DNA of 64,000 bases from Apodemus sylvaticus. Lineage: Eukaryota; Chordata; Mammalia; Rodentia; Muridae. Both the position numbers and the translations under genes were made by a program. The DNA lies in the NCBI RefSeq assembly GCF_947179515.1, contig NC_067473.1, positions 69,968,219 through 70,032,218 of the forward strand. Reading direction: 5' to 3'. The notes under the pieces were generated by a model. It was not told where the DNA came from and did not search any database. It saw only the letters and a program-made list of their open reading frames with translations. How positions within the stretch are numbered: the stretch's first letter is position 1; the number at the start of each line of letters is the position of its first letter. Shown piece after piece: positions 1 to 12,249 of the stretch.

Positions 1-587
1 CTGAGTGAGATCCTAGACAAAGTACCTTGTAGACAACATCAGTGGGCTTACACGGCATCTGTTCACACAGTTCTCTACCACAACTCACATGTGAGTACAT
101 AATAACTGAAACAATGTGTTAAATTACCCTATGAGTTACAGAAATAGTTATAACCATCACAGTGGTAGAAGCGGAGGAAAATTATACTTCCTCTTCCACT
201 CTGTTTGTTACTACTGTAATAATATAGGGTTCCATAATAAAAACCTTTTTCTCCTTGAGGTTTGTTTTCTTAATGCGTTTTCTTGGGATGTCTGTCTCAA
301 CAGTTTAAACAAGTGAATGGCCTTGAGAGAAAGGAAGAATAGAAGGAAGAAACTGAAGAGTAAAATTAGACATGCATAATTTGATAATATGATTCATCTG
401 ACATCACGATGTAAACCACACACTACTTTTCCTTGCCCTTTTCTTAAAAGAATGTGAGATTAGTTTTAATATTGTCTTTATGTTTTGGGGAAAAACTGTT
501 ACATTTGCTTGCAGCTTAAGCAATAAGTACTAAGTTTGTTGAAAAGTTGTAATTTATTCCCCAAAATATTCTGTGTCTGTAATGCCT
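1..587. other. unassigned AT-rich sequence
   Basis: I recognise no gene or interspersed repeat here. The short open frame at 116-316 has no recognisable protein features and is probably chance. Confidence 0.5.
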
Positions 588-603
588 AAAAAAGGTTGTA
601 ACA

Positions 604-859
604 TAGGTTTAACCGAGAAACCTGGATTACCCAAAACATAATCTACACATCAAATGAGGTACAAGAAAAAAGGAAGAGTGGCCCCTTGTTCTGGAAAGAC
701 TCAATGAAGCAGTATTCAGCAAAAGCAGAACAGGGAAGTGGGAAGGGGTGGGTGGGAGGACAGGGGGAGAGAAGGGGGCTACGGGACTTTTTGGTAGTGG
801 GGGGGCTAGGAAAGGGGAAATCATTTGAAATGTAAATAAAAAAACAAACAAAAAACAAA
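604..859 (+). mobile_element. L1 3' end, 5'-truncated, with target-site duplication
   Basis: This is the last part of an L1 3' UTR in sense orientation. It shows the G-rich stretch (about 730-790), the terminal block GGGGAAATCATTTGAAATG, and an A-rich tail from about 836. A 16-bp direct repeat, AAAAAAGGTTGTAACA, lies at 588-603 and again at 860-875 (the first A falls in the tail), which is a target-site duplication. No ORF2 remains. The same 3' end occurs at 15248-15696 (sense) and 1341-1606 (antisense), so these three belong to one subfamily. Minus-strand frames at 627-884 are only its complement. Confidence 0.93.
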
Positions 860-875
860 AAAAAAGGTTGTAACA

Positions 876-1340
876 ATAGCTCATTTTGTGAGGCTATTTT
901 TGTTTACTAAGTGAAGTGAGATACTTAAGAAAAATACAGTGACTGTTCTGGGTATTTATTCCCTCACTGTAAGTAAAGATGTAAGTCTGCTCTAAGTCAT
1001 AGTGAGTGCAGCGTTCCCTAGCACACTGAACTGAAAAAAAATGTCACCAGTGAAACTTTTTCCTAGTTTGGAAAATTGATGTGTTTAGAAAGTTTTAAAA
1101 GTGAAAAAAATGTTTCAAAAGGAAGTGAAACTGAGTAGGTTAAGCTAAGAGATTTGTATCTTTCGTTACAGAGAGGGAGTTAAAACAATTATGCAAAACT
1201 GGAATTTCCTTTAGAAGGCCTTGAATTCCAGCTCCCTTAAGAAGGAATATTATTGCATCAATGAATCAGAAAATCTGTACGCACAGAGCATTCAGGATAA
1301 ATAAAACTGTGGATATCAGGTTCAGAAAGAAGGAAGCCAA
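876..1340. other. unassigned sequence
   Basis: No recognisable gene or repeat family. The sequence is AT-rich and ends against the poly(T) that marks the tail of the next antisense L1. Confidence 0.5.
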
Positions 1341-2152
1341 CTTTTTTTTTTAATTTCAATTTTATTCAATATATTTTTATTTACATTTCAAACGATTTCC
1401 CCTTTTCTGGTCCCCCCCCACTCCCCGAAAGTCACATAAGCCCCCTTCCCTCCCCCTGTTATCCCACCCACCCCTTCCCACTTCTCTGTTCTGGTTTTGT
1501 CTTATAGTGCTACACTGAGTCTTTCCAGAACCAGGGGCCACTCCTCTGTTCTTCTTGTACCTCATTTGATGTGTGGATTATGTTTTGGGTATTCCAGTTT
1601 TCCAGGCTAATATCCACTTATTAGTGAGTGCATACCATGATTGATCTTTTGAGTCTGGGTTACCTCACTTAGTATGATGTTCTCCAGCTCCATTCATTTG
1701 CCTAAGAATTTCATGAATAAATTGTTTCTAATGGCTGAATAATATTCCATTGTGTATATATACCACATTTTTTGCATCCATTCTTCTGTTGAGGGATACC
1801 TGGGTTCTTTCCAGCTTCTGGCTATTATAAATAGGGCTGCTATGAACACAGTGGAGCATATATTCTTATTACATGCTGGGGAATCCTCCGGGTATATCCC
1901 CAGGAGCGGTATAGCAGGATCTTTCAGAAGTGACATGCCCAGTTTTCTGAGGAACCGCCAGACTGATTTCCAGAGTGGTTGTACCAATTTGGAACCCCAC
2001 CAGCAGTGGAGGAGTGTTCCTCTTTCTCCACATCCTCGCCAGCACCCGCTGTCTCCTGAGTGTTTAATCTTAGCCATTCTGACTGGTGTAAGGTGAAATA
2101 TCAGGGTTGTTTTGATTTGCATTTCCCTGATGACTAGTGAAGTTGAGCATTT
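1341..2152 (-). mobile_element. antisense L1, 3' UTR plus ORF2 C-terminus
   Basis: The poly(T) at 1341-1350 is the complement of the A tail. The 3' UTR follows up to about 1606 and matches the 604-859 copy. ORF2 C-terminal coding sequence runs to about 2152, where L1 similarity stops. The insertion is 5'-truncated. I could not find a convincing target-site duplication. Confidence 0.92.
1607..2152 (-). pseudogene. L1 ORF2 C-terminal fragment, broken
   Basis: The minus-strand translation gives the ORF2p C-terminal region. It includes the cysteine/histidine-containing part (GCGERGTLLHCWWG), the motif LLGIYPEDSP, and WYIYTMEYYSAIRNN near the end. In the intact family this region lies downstream of the reverse transcriptase and contributes to RNA binding and retrotransposition. 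Here a TGG tryptophan codon just after the MKFLGK stretch reads TGA, so the frame stops about 30 codons early. The endonuclease and reverse transcriptase domains are absent. This is a dead fragment. Confidence 0.9.
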
Positions 2153-5100
2153 TTTTATCTGTACTTCCTGGGTTCTGACCACAACCTACAAAGTCCAAAC
2201 TGAGTGGTCACAAAGTCATCAACCATACAAAAATGCCACTACATCTGGGCATTGTTTTTGGCTTCCTAATGAAATAAAAAATAATACTTAAACAACTCAC
2301 TCAATCAGAAGGTTCCTATTGGAAGCTATTAAATACCAATCATCCTATTGATAATTTTGAGAGAATTTGAGGGAAATTTATGATATTGGAGATGTTTTGT
2401 GGGGAGATGTGAACAAAGGTTACTTCCACATAGCACACTGAAGAAAGATTATAGAAATTGTTCCACTAAAGTCTGGCTTGTGAAGCAAGGAATATATTGA
2501 GTTTAACTATAGTGGTATGGGTGAGGATTACTTCAGTAGCGTGGCTGAGGGCTTACTTGTAGAAGTGCATGTGATGGAAAGGCAGCTGCATCAGTGGAAA
2601 GGTGTATCTTGTGTTGAATGCCAAAACAAGAAAGCTGTAGTCCTAGAGCTCTTCAAGAGGTAGAGGCAGCCCCACAGATTAGAGGAAGATTCCTTCTCTG
2701 CAGAAATTCTGTTGATATTTTACTGGGGAAAGAGTAGCCCTGTAAATCTGCTATGTTTCAGGGATGTCCTAAAATTTGTGAGTTATTGTTTTCTAAGCCT
2801 GCAAGAGCCCAGGACATAACGTTTCAGTTTAAAACTTTCTGAGTCTTTAGTAGCTGCCCTCTAGAATGGAATGCATTAATTCAGAGCAAAAACTATAGGG
2901 AAAAAAAGAGGAATAACATTTCAAACGTTATTCCTTTTACTGGTTTTATCCCCTCCCAGAAACCTCCTATCACATCATGAGAAGCCCTTCAACTGAGCAA
3001 TATTCCCAATGATACTGGGAATTATAAGAATTATTTTCTCCAACACTTTTTCATACATTAAGCATGCTTTAGTGTTTCAAATATACAAAAATTCTAACAG
3101 TTTTGAAACTCTATTTTCTGATCTCATTACATAATCTAATCCTTTGCTAGATCTAACCAAGTTTTAATTTCTAACAAAATTCTCAAATAAAAGAAGATTT
3201 TGATGTGTGATTATAGTTTTGGAGAATTTCTTACATACCAAAATTGTATAATTTATTCTAACTTACATATTATCTTTCAATTATTTAGTAAAGTACTTGG
3301 AATGTATTATTGGCATTAAAGTAGTCACGTGGCCTTACTACAAACTAAAAAACATGTACAAAGCAATATAAAATGCATCCATAGGAACTATTAAAAATAT
3401 TTTTCATGCAATGGCTCACATATATACATATATATGATATATAAATCCTTTTTATTTTAAAAGCATAGAATAGAGATTATTTAGGGAATGGGGAAGGGAG
3501 TTAAGTTAGTAGTGGCAGAGAAAGGCAGAGAGATGGAAAGAGCAGAGAAGTTAAGGCTGGCCATGGCCACATGGAGAGAGGGGTAAGGGAAGGAGGAGAG
3601 AGAAGCAAGCAGAAAACAGGAGTTAGAGAGCATAAATGCTTTTAAATGGTTAATGAATATAGCTGATATAATTTATAGCAATTTTACTTATAAATAGAAT
3701 GAAATTTTTATCTACAAATTATATCTTATAACCAAGAAATGTTTAATGATCAATTCTAAGATTCAAGAGTCTAAAACTAAAGCGGAAAATTGCATGAGAA
3801 CCTACCAATGACGTTCCTATAAAGGACGAAAATGTTCTCTACTTCCACCAGCACCTGTATGAATATTTTTCTTAAAATATTTTATCTCCTAAGAATATTA
3901 TGCTTATATCTCCATTAGATTACTATAAACTTGGTTTTTGTCATCTGTTTTCTGTGCTAGTATAAATAGCTTGCTTATACTTGTGATATATACATGTTAT
4001 AGCTATTCCACTGGAGAAAACTACATGTCTAAGTTATAGATAATATACTATAGAGATAATAGAGCTATATTATGGAGAATAAAGGTCCCTTACAGCACCA
4101 TGTTTCTAAACAGAAGGCTCTCAACCTGTACCTGTATGTGATCCCACACCCCATTGCTTAGGTGTCTGCCATTTCATATTGCAACAGCTCTTATAATCCA
4201 CAAGTTTAAATACTTCTAGTGCTTAGTTTAAATACTTTAGATATTTCAATTAAGTTATAAATTTATGTTAAAAAGTTTTAAATCGTGTGATTTCTAATAT
4301 TTTCACTAGAAATCATTGCATTTAACTGATAGGTCTAACCTTTGACATATGTCTTAAAGATTTTAATATTCTGATTTTCAAAGGCAAGTAAGTGGACAAT
4401 GTCCCAAATGTTCTTTTCATATGACGGTAAGACATACAAACACTACATAAAATGAGTAAACTCCAACTCCCCAGACAGATTGAGCTCACCAAGGGATGAA
4501 ATGCAAAATATGCTGATGCACTGATAGTGCTCAGTTAGCTAAGCATTGTTAATAGCTCAAATACACAGAAAATATGTGATTTAATGTGCACATCAATAAG
4601 ATTTAAACATATAGGCAAGTGTTCGCAATTATTGTTCTCAGATTCTGTAGGTATGAAGACATCTAGAATCCTGCCTTCTATCAAAGAAACATGTTTAGTA
4701 TTGTTCCCTGACAGCATGCATTTCTCATTACCTTCACATTTATTATTATTTAATTGAAAAGAGACAAGTCAAGTGGTTTAGAAAGAAAACCAGTAAGTAA
4801 TTTCCCATCCGTCTTTACATAATTAATGGTATTCCCTGTGGACTGTACAATTTATTAAATTGCTGAGCAGAACCAATTTGCATAAACATATTTATGTATT
4901 CTGCAAAAGGGCTATTCTAGAAACTTTACTGTTTGAAAATATAGTAAGTCAGAAGATTTTTTTAAGTTAAATAGGACAGTGTATAAATGTGGAAACAATT
5001 AATGGTATCATATTATTGCTCTCTGCACTCAATTACCTTAAGTAAGTTACTATAATACATTTTGAAATAAAAACTACTCTGGAAAATATGATATAGTAAG

Positions 5101-6150
5101 ATATCATCTATAAATATTACAATAAAAGAGAGCATAAGTTTTTAAAGAAAAATTCCTGTACTGTAGACTATGCAGATTGTCCCTTTCTTGTAAAGTGAAA
5201 GTGAGAATTCTCACCTCCATGGTATTACCAGCATATGTAGTATCTGTGTATAACATGTCTAACCAGCAATGTCCAAAAAATTTACTTAGTGAATTTGTCT
5301 TTTTCTTCCTGAAGACTCTATTTTATACGTGAGACACTATGGTGTGTGTTGTTTGGGAGAGCACAGCAGTTAATATTCCTATTAACTCACGAGACAATAA
5401 GAATAGAAAGCAGCCTAAGGGGAGGAGGGTAAGGTGTAGATTCCATCGCCAGAAAACCGATGACCTCTAATTATCTTGTTATTTTTGGTTGATTTCAGCC
5501 TGCTTCTATTCTAACATATTGTAAACGCTGTTAACGACACTATTTTTCAAGGACAAGTGACAAATTAAAATCTGTGACCCAGATGAAGGAAAGCATAAAA
5601 TCTGTTTTGGTTTGGGATGCCAATCACAGCTGTTAAAGAGTTGAGCAGCTTAGGAAAGCTTCCTTGGACTAATCTATTAACTAATTCAAGAAATTCAGCA
5701 GAAATTTAATAATTAGTCATCACCCTTGAATAAATTCCTGTAGAAAAATACTATACTACATTGTGTATAATGAAACTTACACATGAACTTATTTTCAATT
5801 TCTGAAATGAATTATTTCAAATGTAATTAGAATCTATTTCTCCATGATTCACATATAAATTCAAAGCAGTCTTTATGTGCTGTCAGAACGGAGTATTTCT
5901 GGGATACTATTAATCAGACTGATGAAAGTAAAAATAGGTTTATGAAATAGTCTAGACCCAAAAGGGAGGGAAGACATTAACTTCCTGTCTGAAATATTGG
6001 ATACATTAATATACAATGCATCTCCCGTACTTGACCTTAAGTGTCAGAAGCACAGTGCACCATTTCTTCTTTTATAAGTAGCACTTTAAGGATCTGCTCC
6101 TGGTCAACATTATTTTGTGCTGCAAGGTGAAAAAGATAAAGTGTATTAAA
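2153..6150. other. 4 kb of unassigned AT-rich sequence
   Basis: I see no gene. Small open frames such as 4535-4717 on the minus strand have no recognisable features. A purine-rich stretch lies at about 3480-3640. The part at 2380-2880 has the higher complexity of an old interspersed repeat, but I cannot name a family. Confidence 0.45.
3480..3640 (+). repeat. purine-rich low-complexity stretch
   Basis: A/G-rich sequence with many GGGA, GAGAG and GGAAG runs, interrupted by GGCTGGCCATGGCCAC. It could be low complexity or a degenerate repeat. Confidence 0.5.
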
Positions 6151-6151
6151 A

Positions 6152-6152
<1 letters not shown>

Positions 6153-6182
<30 letters not shown>
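6153..6182. repeat. (TA)n microsatellite
   Basis: About 15 consecutive TA units in AT-rich flanks. Confidence 0.95.
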
Positions 6183-6185
<3 letters not shown>

Positions 6186-6255
6186 GTTAAAATATAATTA
6201 ATATCTTCATTAACATATTCACCCTTTGCTTATCATGTACAACAAAATCATAAAT

Positions 6256-6312
6256 TATCTATATCTATATCTATACACACACACACGCACACATACATGT
6301 GTGTGTATGAAT
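6256..6312. repeat. compound (TATC)n-(CA)n microsatellite
   Basis: CTATAT/CTATA units run into CACACACACACGCACACA and then TGTGTGTG. The CA and TG halves can pair with each other as a short inverted repeat. Confidence 0.85.
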
Positions 6313-6717
6313 GTGTTTGTCTTCAAAGATTTAGTTAAGAACTTTTAAAGCTAAAGTCATAGTATAATGTTCAATTTTCCTGTTTTGCAGTATATATCAG
6401 TGTTTATCTACAAAGAATATATAAACCCTTAACTAATACCAAACATGCTTGGTAATATGTCAGAGTGTCACTATCCTCACACCCCTACCGAATACTTTAC
6501 CATGTGACTGCTTTATGTCTATGGACCACAATGCAAATTATCTACTGAGATCTCAAGTGTGTTTTCCTTATCCAATGAATAGAAGCATGAGGACTTACAT
6601 TAATAGGCTAGAAATATTTATGGTGGAAAAAAGAAGTCAGTGAAATGCTTCCTCATGATACTCTGCTGTACTTGTAGAAAGGAGAATAGTATAATTGTCA
6701 TAAGAGAGACTTCATGT

Positions 6718-7262
6718 AGTAACTGAGGCAAACAGATGCAGAGACCCATTGCCAAACATTAATCTGAGCTTGGGGAATTCTAGGAGGGCAAAAAAGAAAT
6801 GTAGAAGTATAAGAAGCCAATGAAAACTCACAGAATCAATTAACCTGTGTTCATAGGGACTCACAGAGACTGTACTGACAACCAGAGAGCCTGCATGTGT
6901 CTGATCTAGGTCCTCTGAACATAAATTACAGTTGTATCCCCTGCTCTTCTATGGGACTCTTAACAGTGGAAGCAGGGGCTGTCTCTGACACTTCTTACCA
7001 CACTGGGGACCCTTTTCCTCCTACTGGGTTGCCTCATCAAGTCTTAATAGGGCAGGACAGGGATGTTCTCCTTTTATTGCAATTTGATATGCCATGTTTG
7101 GTTGACATCCCTAGGATGCCTGCTTGTTCTTTTCTTGAGAGAGCAGAAGAGAAACAGATGGGGGAGGTCGACAGAGGAATTGGGATGGAGGAGAGAGAGA
7201 GGGAAAAGTGCAGTTACACTATAATATTTGAGAAGAGAATAAATACAAAATATTTTAAAATT
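6718..7262 (+). mobile_element. Lx-type L1 3' UTR, sense
   Basis: This matches my memory of the rodent Lx 3' UTR: GCAGAGACCCATTGCCAAACATTA near 6738, GACTCACAGAGACTGTACTGACAACC near 6858, GTGGAAGCAGGGGCTGTCTCTGAC near 6967, CTCCTACTGGGTTGCCTCATC near 7018, and an AATAAATA-containing end near 7239-7255. No ORF2 remains. A 193-residue open frame starting at 6897 reads through this UTR and past its end and is not a gene. Confidence 0.85.
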
Positions 7263-8635
7263 ATAGCTAAGAAAGTGTTCATCATAAAGATTGAGGGATT
7301 TTTGTTTGTTTTGAGGGGATGGCAAGTTGATCGAACACTAATATTCATGCAGGATCATCTGAGCTATGAGCCTCAGAGTTCATTCAAAGCTGGATGTGAT
7401 AGAGATGAAGTAGGAATGCTGCATTGTAAAGATATAGTGCATAGTTCCTCCCAGGAAAAGAGACATGGGAAAACTTAATGATTTCATACACATTAATTAA
7501 CGGAGGAGACCCTTTCTCAATCAAGATGGAGTATTTGAATTGGTCTCTTGTGATTCTTCTGTCTTTCAAACTCTGACCATGCCACTTGAGAAACCTGAAC
7601 TCACACACAAAAACCCAAATATGTACACATATCCTATACATACATACATGCAATAATATACAATAAATGAGCAAATGTGTAAATAAATATGTCTGCTTTC
7701 AATCCAAGTTACTAGTGAGAAGGGTAGAATAGAGAGTCAGACCTGGGAGGGGAGAAAGAGTGACTGCTCTTGGTGAGGTTCTTTATTAAAAATAATATTG
7801 AAAGATATTTAAATAACAGTGAGGAGAACTAAAGCCAGGACATTATAGTTCAAATCATTTTAACATCTAATTAAGCTTTAAAAATGAATGAATTATTTGA
7901 GAGTGAGGAAAATATTTTTTTAATTTTTATTCAAAACTACCATGTTCAGTCTGAAAGATATTATTAAGTTTGCTATGAGTCTTAACAACTTGCCACTCAG
8001 TGAGATAGCCCATCATTTGAAATCTATAGTAATCCAAGTAAAACAAGTGAAATGACTCAGATGTGTCTACTCCCTGAGACCTATAAGGAACATTCATATG
8101 TTCTCTGGCCCATATATGGCATGTTAATGCCTTGGACATGCATGGTACACCGAGGCCCTGTGGTGAGAAAAAGCAACAGATTCTTTCTAAACACTCCAGT
8201 GCAGCTGGAAAGCTGTTGTCAGAAAGCAAATCTAGACTCAATAGAAATAGACCAATTTTTAAGCTAAAAGCACCATCTCAGTATTAGCCTCTTGAAGGAA
8301 GCCTATTTAGAACAAATAAAACAAGGAGGACTTAATTACTAAAAATACCACTAAAAGAAGGATTTATTCATCTAAGTAAAAGATAAAAGGAAGGAAAAGA
8401 GATTCACTATAAACAGATGTATTTTAATGAGAATGAATATTTGTATTTAGGAAAGCTAACTCAGAAAATATCTAAGACCAATAAAAGCTGCTGAATCCTC
8501 CAAATCCTGTCACAGTTACAAAATATAATTAACTGTTATCTTTGAAGTTATTATATGTAGAGTAATGGGGGTGTTGAAATATTAATTCTCTTAATATCTG
8601 CTCTATTCCTTTTGAGAGGAAACATGGGTTTTTAA
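7263..8635. other. unassigned sequence
   Basis: No gene or repeat family recognised. The overlapping frames at 7927-8241 (minus) and 8052-8267 (plus) show no domain and look like chance. Confidence 0.45.
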
Positions 8636-9250
8636 ATTGGATATTTTCTTTATTTACATTTCAAATGTTATTCCCTTTCCATTCCCCCCCTTCTCATGAA
8701 AGTATCTCCCCTCCCACTGCTTTTATGAGGGTGTTGCTTTACCCACCCACCCACTTCTGCCTCCCTGCACTTGCATTGCCCCACACTGGGGTCTCCAGCC
8801 TTCACAGGACCAAGGGCCTCTTCTCTCATTGATGCCCTACAAGGCCATCCTCTGCTACATATGCAGCTGGAGCAATGGGTCCCTCCATGTTTACTCTTTG
8901 GTTGGTCGTTTAGTCTCCAGAAGCTCTGGATGTCTGGTTGGTTTATATAGTTGTTCATCCTATGGGGTCGCAAACCCCTTCAGGTCCTTCAGTCCTTTCT
9001 GTAACTCCTCCATTGGGGACCATGTGCTCAGAAAAATGGTTGGCTGTGAGCATCCAACTCTGTACTTGTCAGACTCTGGAAGAGCCTCTCAGGAGACAAC
9101 TATATCAGGCTCCTGTCATCATGCACTACTTGACATCCACAATAGTGTCTGCACTTGGTGACTGTACATGGGATGGATCCACAGATGGGTCAGTCTCTGG
9201 TGGCCTTTCCTTCACTCTCTGCTCCACACTTTGTCTCCATATTTTCTAAA
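8636..9250 (-). mobile_element. antisense L1 3' UTR
   Basis: The complement of the L1 terminal block (TTTATTTACATTTCAAATGTTATTCCC) is at 8651-8677. After it come C-rich 3' UTR sequence, CTTTGGTTGGTCGTTTAGTC near 8897, and GGGATGGATCCACAGATGGG near 9169. Similarity stops at about 9250, before ORF2. The same UTR type occurs antisense at 53925-54663. The frames at 8668-8973, 8829-9161 and 8938-9249 lie in this UTR and have no protein meaning. Confidence 0.88.
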
Positions 9251-11220
9251 GTTGAGGCACTTAAAAATGCAGAAACATACTGGATGAAAATAAATGTTAG
9301 GCAGATGATTGGTGTATTCACAAAGGTCATTTAAATGATAGGATAAAAACTGTTTCACTATAGAAAATTTTGTGAATAAAAATTAAGCCTAGTACATGCA
9401 CAATATATATATACATATGTCTCTAGTAACTGATAGAAAGCCAGTCTAATGTTATGAGTAAAACCTCTGAATTCTAAAATCATGTTCTGGTAATATACTT
9501 TTCAAAGTTTGACCTCTCACTCAATAATGACTGGTTTATTGTGGGAAAAATTATTAAAAAGCATAATAAAATTTTTATACATGACTCTTCTATCTCAAGA
9601 GAAATAAAAAAGGCTAATTATTTATAGTTGAAGTAAGAGTGATTAGTCCTGCTTGTTCCTATGCCTAATTAATGAGGAAATGGCATGTTCTTACCCTTTG
9701 ATTTGTGGCTGATTAATAAATCAATATAGTATTATGGGGAGGAATAAAGAGCATAAATACACTCATGTAATGAGATAGTGTTGCCTTTTCTCAGTCTCTG
9801 AATGAACATTGCCTGAGAAAAGATAGAAGGCCACATCATAAACGAAATTGGTTAGGATAGCTGCCAAACTGTGAAGTAAGACAGGAATTGATGGCTCATA
9901 GAGGTTAAATTATTCATTCACCACTAGAAGATGAGGCTACAGGACAGAGTTAGGGCACAGCCATGATGACTGTATTTGCTGTTGTTCTTGGTGCTATGGG
10001 GTTTTTTTGCTTTAATAAACAAGAATTGAAAATCTCAGGTTTGTAATAATGTTTCAGCCTAGTGCTTGTGTCAATGTTCTATAGAAAAAGACTCCAGAGA
10101 GTTTGAGTTTCCCCCTGTCTGGGAGTTTCTGAAGATATAATTTATGAAAGCGCACTATCTGATCTTGGCAGATGACACTAGCCACTCTTGATATTTTGTG
10201 CTGTTTGGATGCATTCACATTCTTCTGGCTCCTGCTTCATTGTCGTGTAAAAACACTGAGCAGAAGGAACTCAGGAAGAAAATAGTTTACATCATTTTAT
10301 ATTCATATTTCACAGTCCCTCATTTAAGGGACATCAGGGAAGGAACTCAAGGCTGAAACCTGCAGTAAAAGTTTTAGAAAAATAAAGAATATTCTGGCTT
10401 AACTGGAGGCTTATGCTTATCGAGATTTCAGATACAACACATGATCATCCACTTAGGGTGGATATCACTCAGAATAGGCTGGCAGTCCCTTGTATATAAA
10501 TTAACATTCAATCCAATCCCAAAAGATATACCATAATCCAATGCAGTTGAGAAATCCTGCAATTGAAGTTGTCCTGTCAGAAGACTATAGAGTGTGCGAA
10601 GCAGGTGATTAAAGCTAACAAGGACGAGGATTGAAGTTCAGAATTACAGTCTTAGGAACAACTCATGGAACATAGACATTGTGACAACTTCTGCCATAGA
10701 AGCTTTATCACCAAGTAAGTACACGGAATAAACTCCCTGTGAAAAGCTCAGAGCCAACAACCTTCAAGTAGAATTAAAAATCCTTAGTTTATCAATGCGT
10801 GCACAAGCCACATTCAAATCTAGCTTGAGAAAGGTATAAACCAGCTAGCCACAGTCTTGTAACTCCATCCTTAGGGTCCATAGGGTTTTCCTGGTTTCCC
10901 ACTAATTGTAAAGAACAAATATTTCACCTGGGGTCTCTCCTGGTCTCTCTCTACCCTGACATTTTTTAACTTTCTTAAAGTCAACTACTCCCTCAAACTC
11001 AACTAATTAGTTACTTGAAGTTAGAAAATAATGATGGATAAATATTCTATACCACTTGGTCATTTCTTATTTGGAGAAGAATGAGATTTTCAATTAAGAA
11101 ATTTAGCAAATGATATAAGCTTTTTAGCACTTCTTGAATCTTTGGTGAATGATAAATTTTCATTCATATCTACATAGGGCATCAATTTGTTCAATGAAAC
11201 TTAAGGTCCAATGTTGAGTC
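9251..11220. other. unassigned sequence with a possible degenerate repeat
   Basis: No gene seen. At 10245-10385 the text GTCCCTCATTTAAGGGACATCAGGGAAGGAACTCAAGG resembles a common rodent interspersed repeat that I cannot name. The rest is AT-rich and unassigned. Confidence 0.4.
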
Positions 11221-11545
11221 CAGCTCACACATCTTAACCGTGGGTTCTCTGGAAGGAGAGATGGGTAAGGAACAGGCTGCAAGAGAAATTACATGGAGAG
11301 ACACAAAACACATGGCTTTTGGTTCAAGTCTCCATCTTTAGTGATAATGCCTCTCTCCCAGGAAACAAAGGCAGGCCAAGCCCCTCCCCTGAAGGCTGGA
11401 AACCAGTTCTTCTTGTTCTTCAGGAGGTAGGTGGTCAGGTTGCTGGCTGCTATTCTTGAGAGCAGTGGGCAGGGGGAGGTCACAATTCCTCCCTTCTATT
11501 CTTGAGAGCAATGGGCAGGGGGAGGTCACAGTCCAACATCCTGTC
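11221..11545. mobile_element. possible LTR/ERV-derived fragment with a local duplication
   Basis: This GC-richer block contains CAGGCCAAGCCCCTCCCCTGAAGGCTGGAAACC, which reads like a rodent LTR-type repeat. A 46-bp unit starting CTATTCTTGAGAGCA at 11450 is repeated at 11496 with few changes. I could not find LTR ends, a poly(A) signal or a family name. The overlapping minus-strand frames at 11289-11550 have the repeated structure only because of the duplication. Confidence 0.35.
11450..11534. repeat. tandem duplication, 46-bp period
   Basis: Unit 1 starts at 11450 and unit 2 at 11496. The shared core CTATTCTTGAGAGCA(G/A)TGGGCAGGGGGAGGTCACA is almost identical in both. Confidence 0.92.
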
Positions 11546-11831
11546 CTCATACTTCCAGTACTTGATGGAGGATTCTAAGTCACTGTTAGATATTTAATTA
11601 TTAAGTCCTACAAATTTTCAGCTATTCTTTTTTGTTAATTAAAGTCTCCTGAGTAAACTTCAGTGAAAGGTTTGGCACAATTGATTTTAATCTCTGAATT
11701 TTGAAAATTATATTGTGAGTATAGAAACATTCCTTGTCCAATGCCAAGTTTAGGAATCACAGCAGTTCATAAATATGATATACTGCTAGCAAATTTCAGA
11801 ATACAGAGTATGTATATAAACTACACATACA

Positions 11832-12228
11832 TGTGTTTGAGTGTATAGTCAATATACTGGCAGGTTTTGTGTGTCAACTTAACATAGACTGGAGTTATCA
11901 CAGAGAAAGAAGCTTCAGTTGGGGAAATGCCTCCATGAGATCCAGATGTAGGGCATTTTCTCAATTGGTGATTAAGGGGAGAGGGCCCATTGTGAGTGGT
12001 GCCATCTCTGGGCTGGTAGTCTAGGGTTATATAAGAGAACAGGATAAGCAAGCCAGTAAGAAACATCTGTCCATGGCCTCTGTATCAGCTCCTGCTTCCT
12101 GACCTGTTTGAGTTCCAGTCCTGATTTCCTTTAGTGATGAATAGCAATGTGGAGGTGTTAGCTGAATAAACCCTTTCCTCCCCAACTAGCTTCTTGGTCA
12201 TGCAAAAATAGAAACCCTTACTAAGACA
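11832..12228 (+). repeat. 5' LTR
   Basis: It starts TGTGTTTGAG and ends CTAAGACA. It carries TATATAAG near 12029 and AATAAA at about 12164. It aligns along its whole length with the 3' copy. Over the roughly 170 bp I compared by eye there are about 24 differences. An 8-bp GACAAAGT present near the start of the 3' copy is missing here. Confidence 0.78.
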
Positions 12229-12230
12229 AA

Positions 12231-12249
12231 TAGGTACCAGCATAGTGGG
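12231..12249 (+). promoter_or_regulatory. putative primer-binding site (leucine tRNA type)
   Basis: TAGGTACCAGCATAGTGGGG follows the 5' LTR after two bases. From memory it is close to the complement of the 3' end of tRNA-Leu(UAA), TGGTACCAGAAGTGGGG, with a few changes. Position and similarity support the role; the match is imperfect. Confidence 0.55.

Noticed and set aside
6897..7478. 193-codon plus-strand frame, the longest not in ORF2
   Set aside because: It starts inside an Lx 3' UTR and runs past its end into unrelated sequence. There is no domain, and the text is explained by the repeat.
11289..11550. Repeated peptide in two overlapping minus-strand frames, considered as a repeat protein
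   Set aside because: It is only the 46-bp tandem duplication read in two frames; there are two units and no start context or domain.
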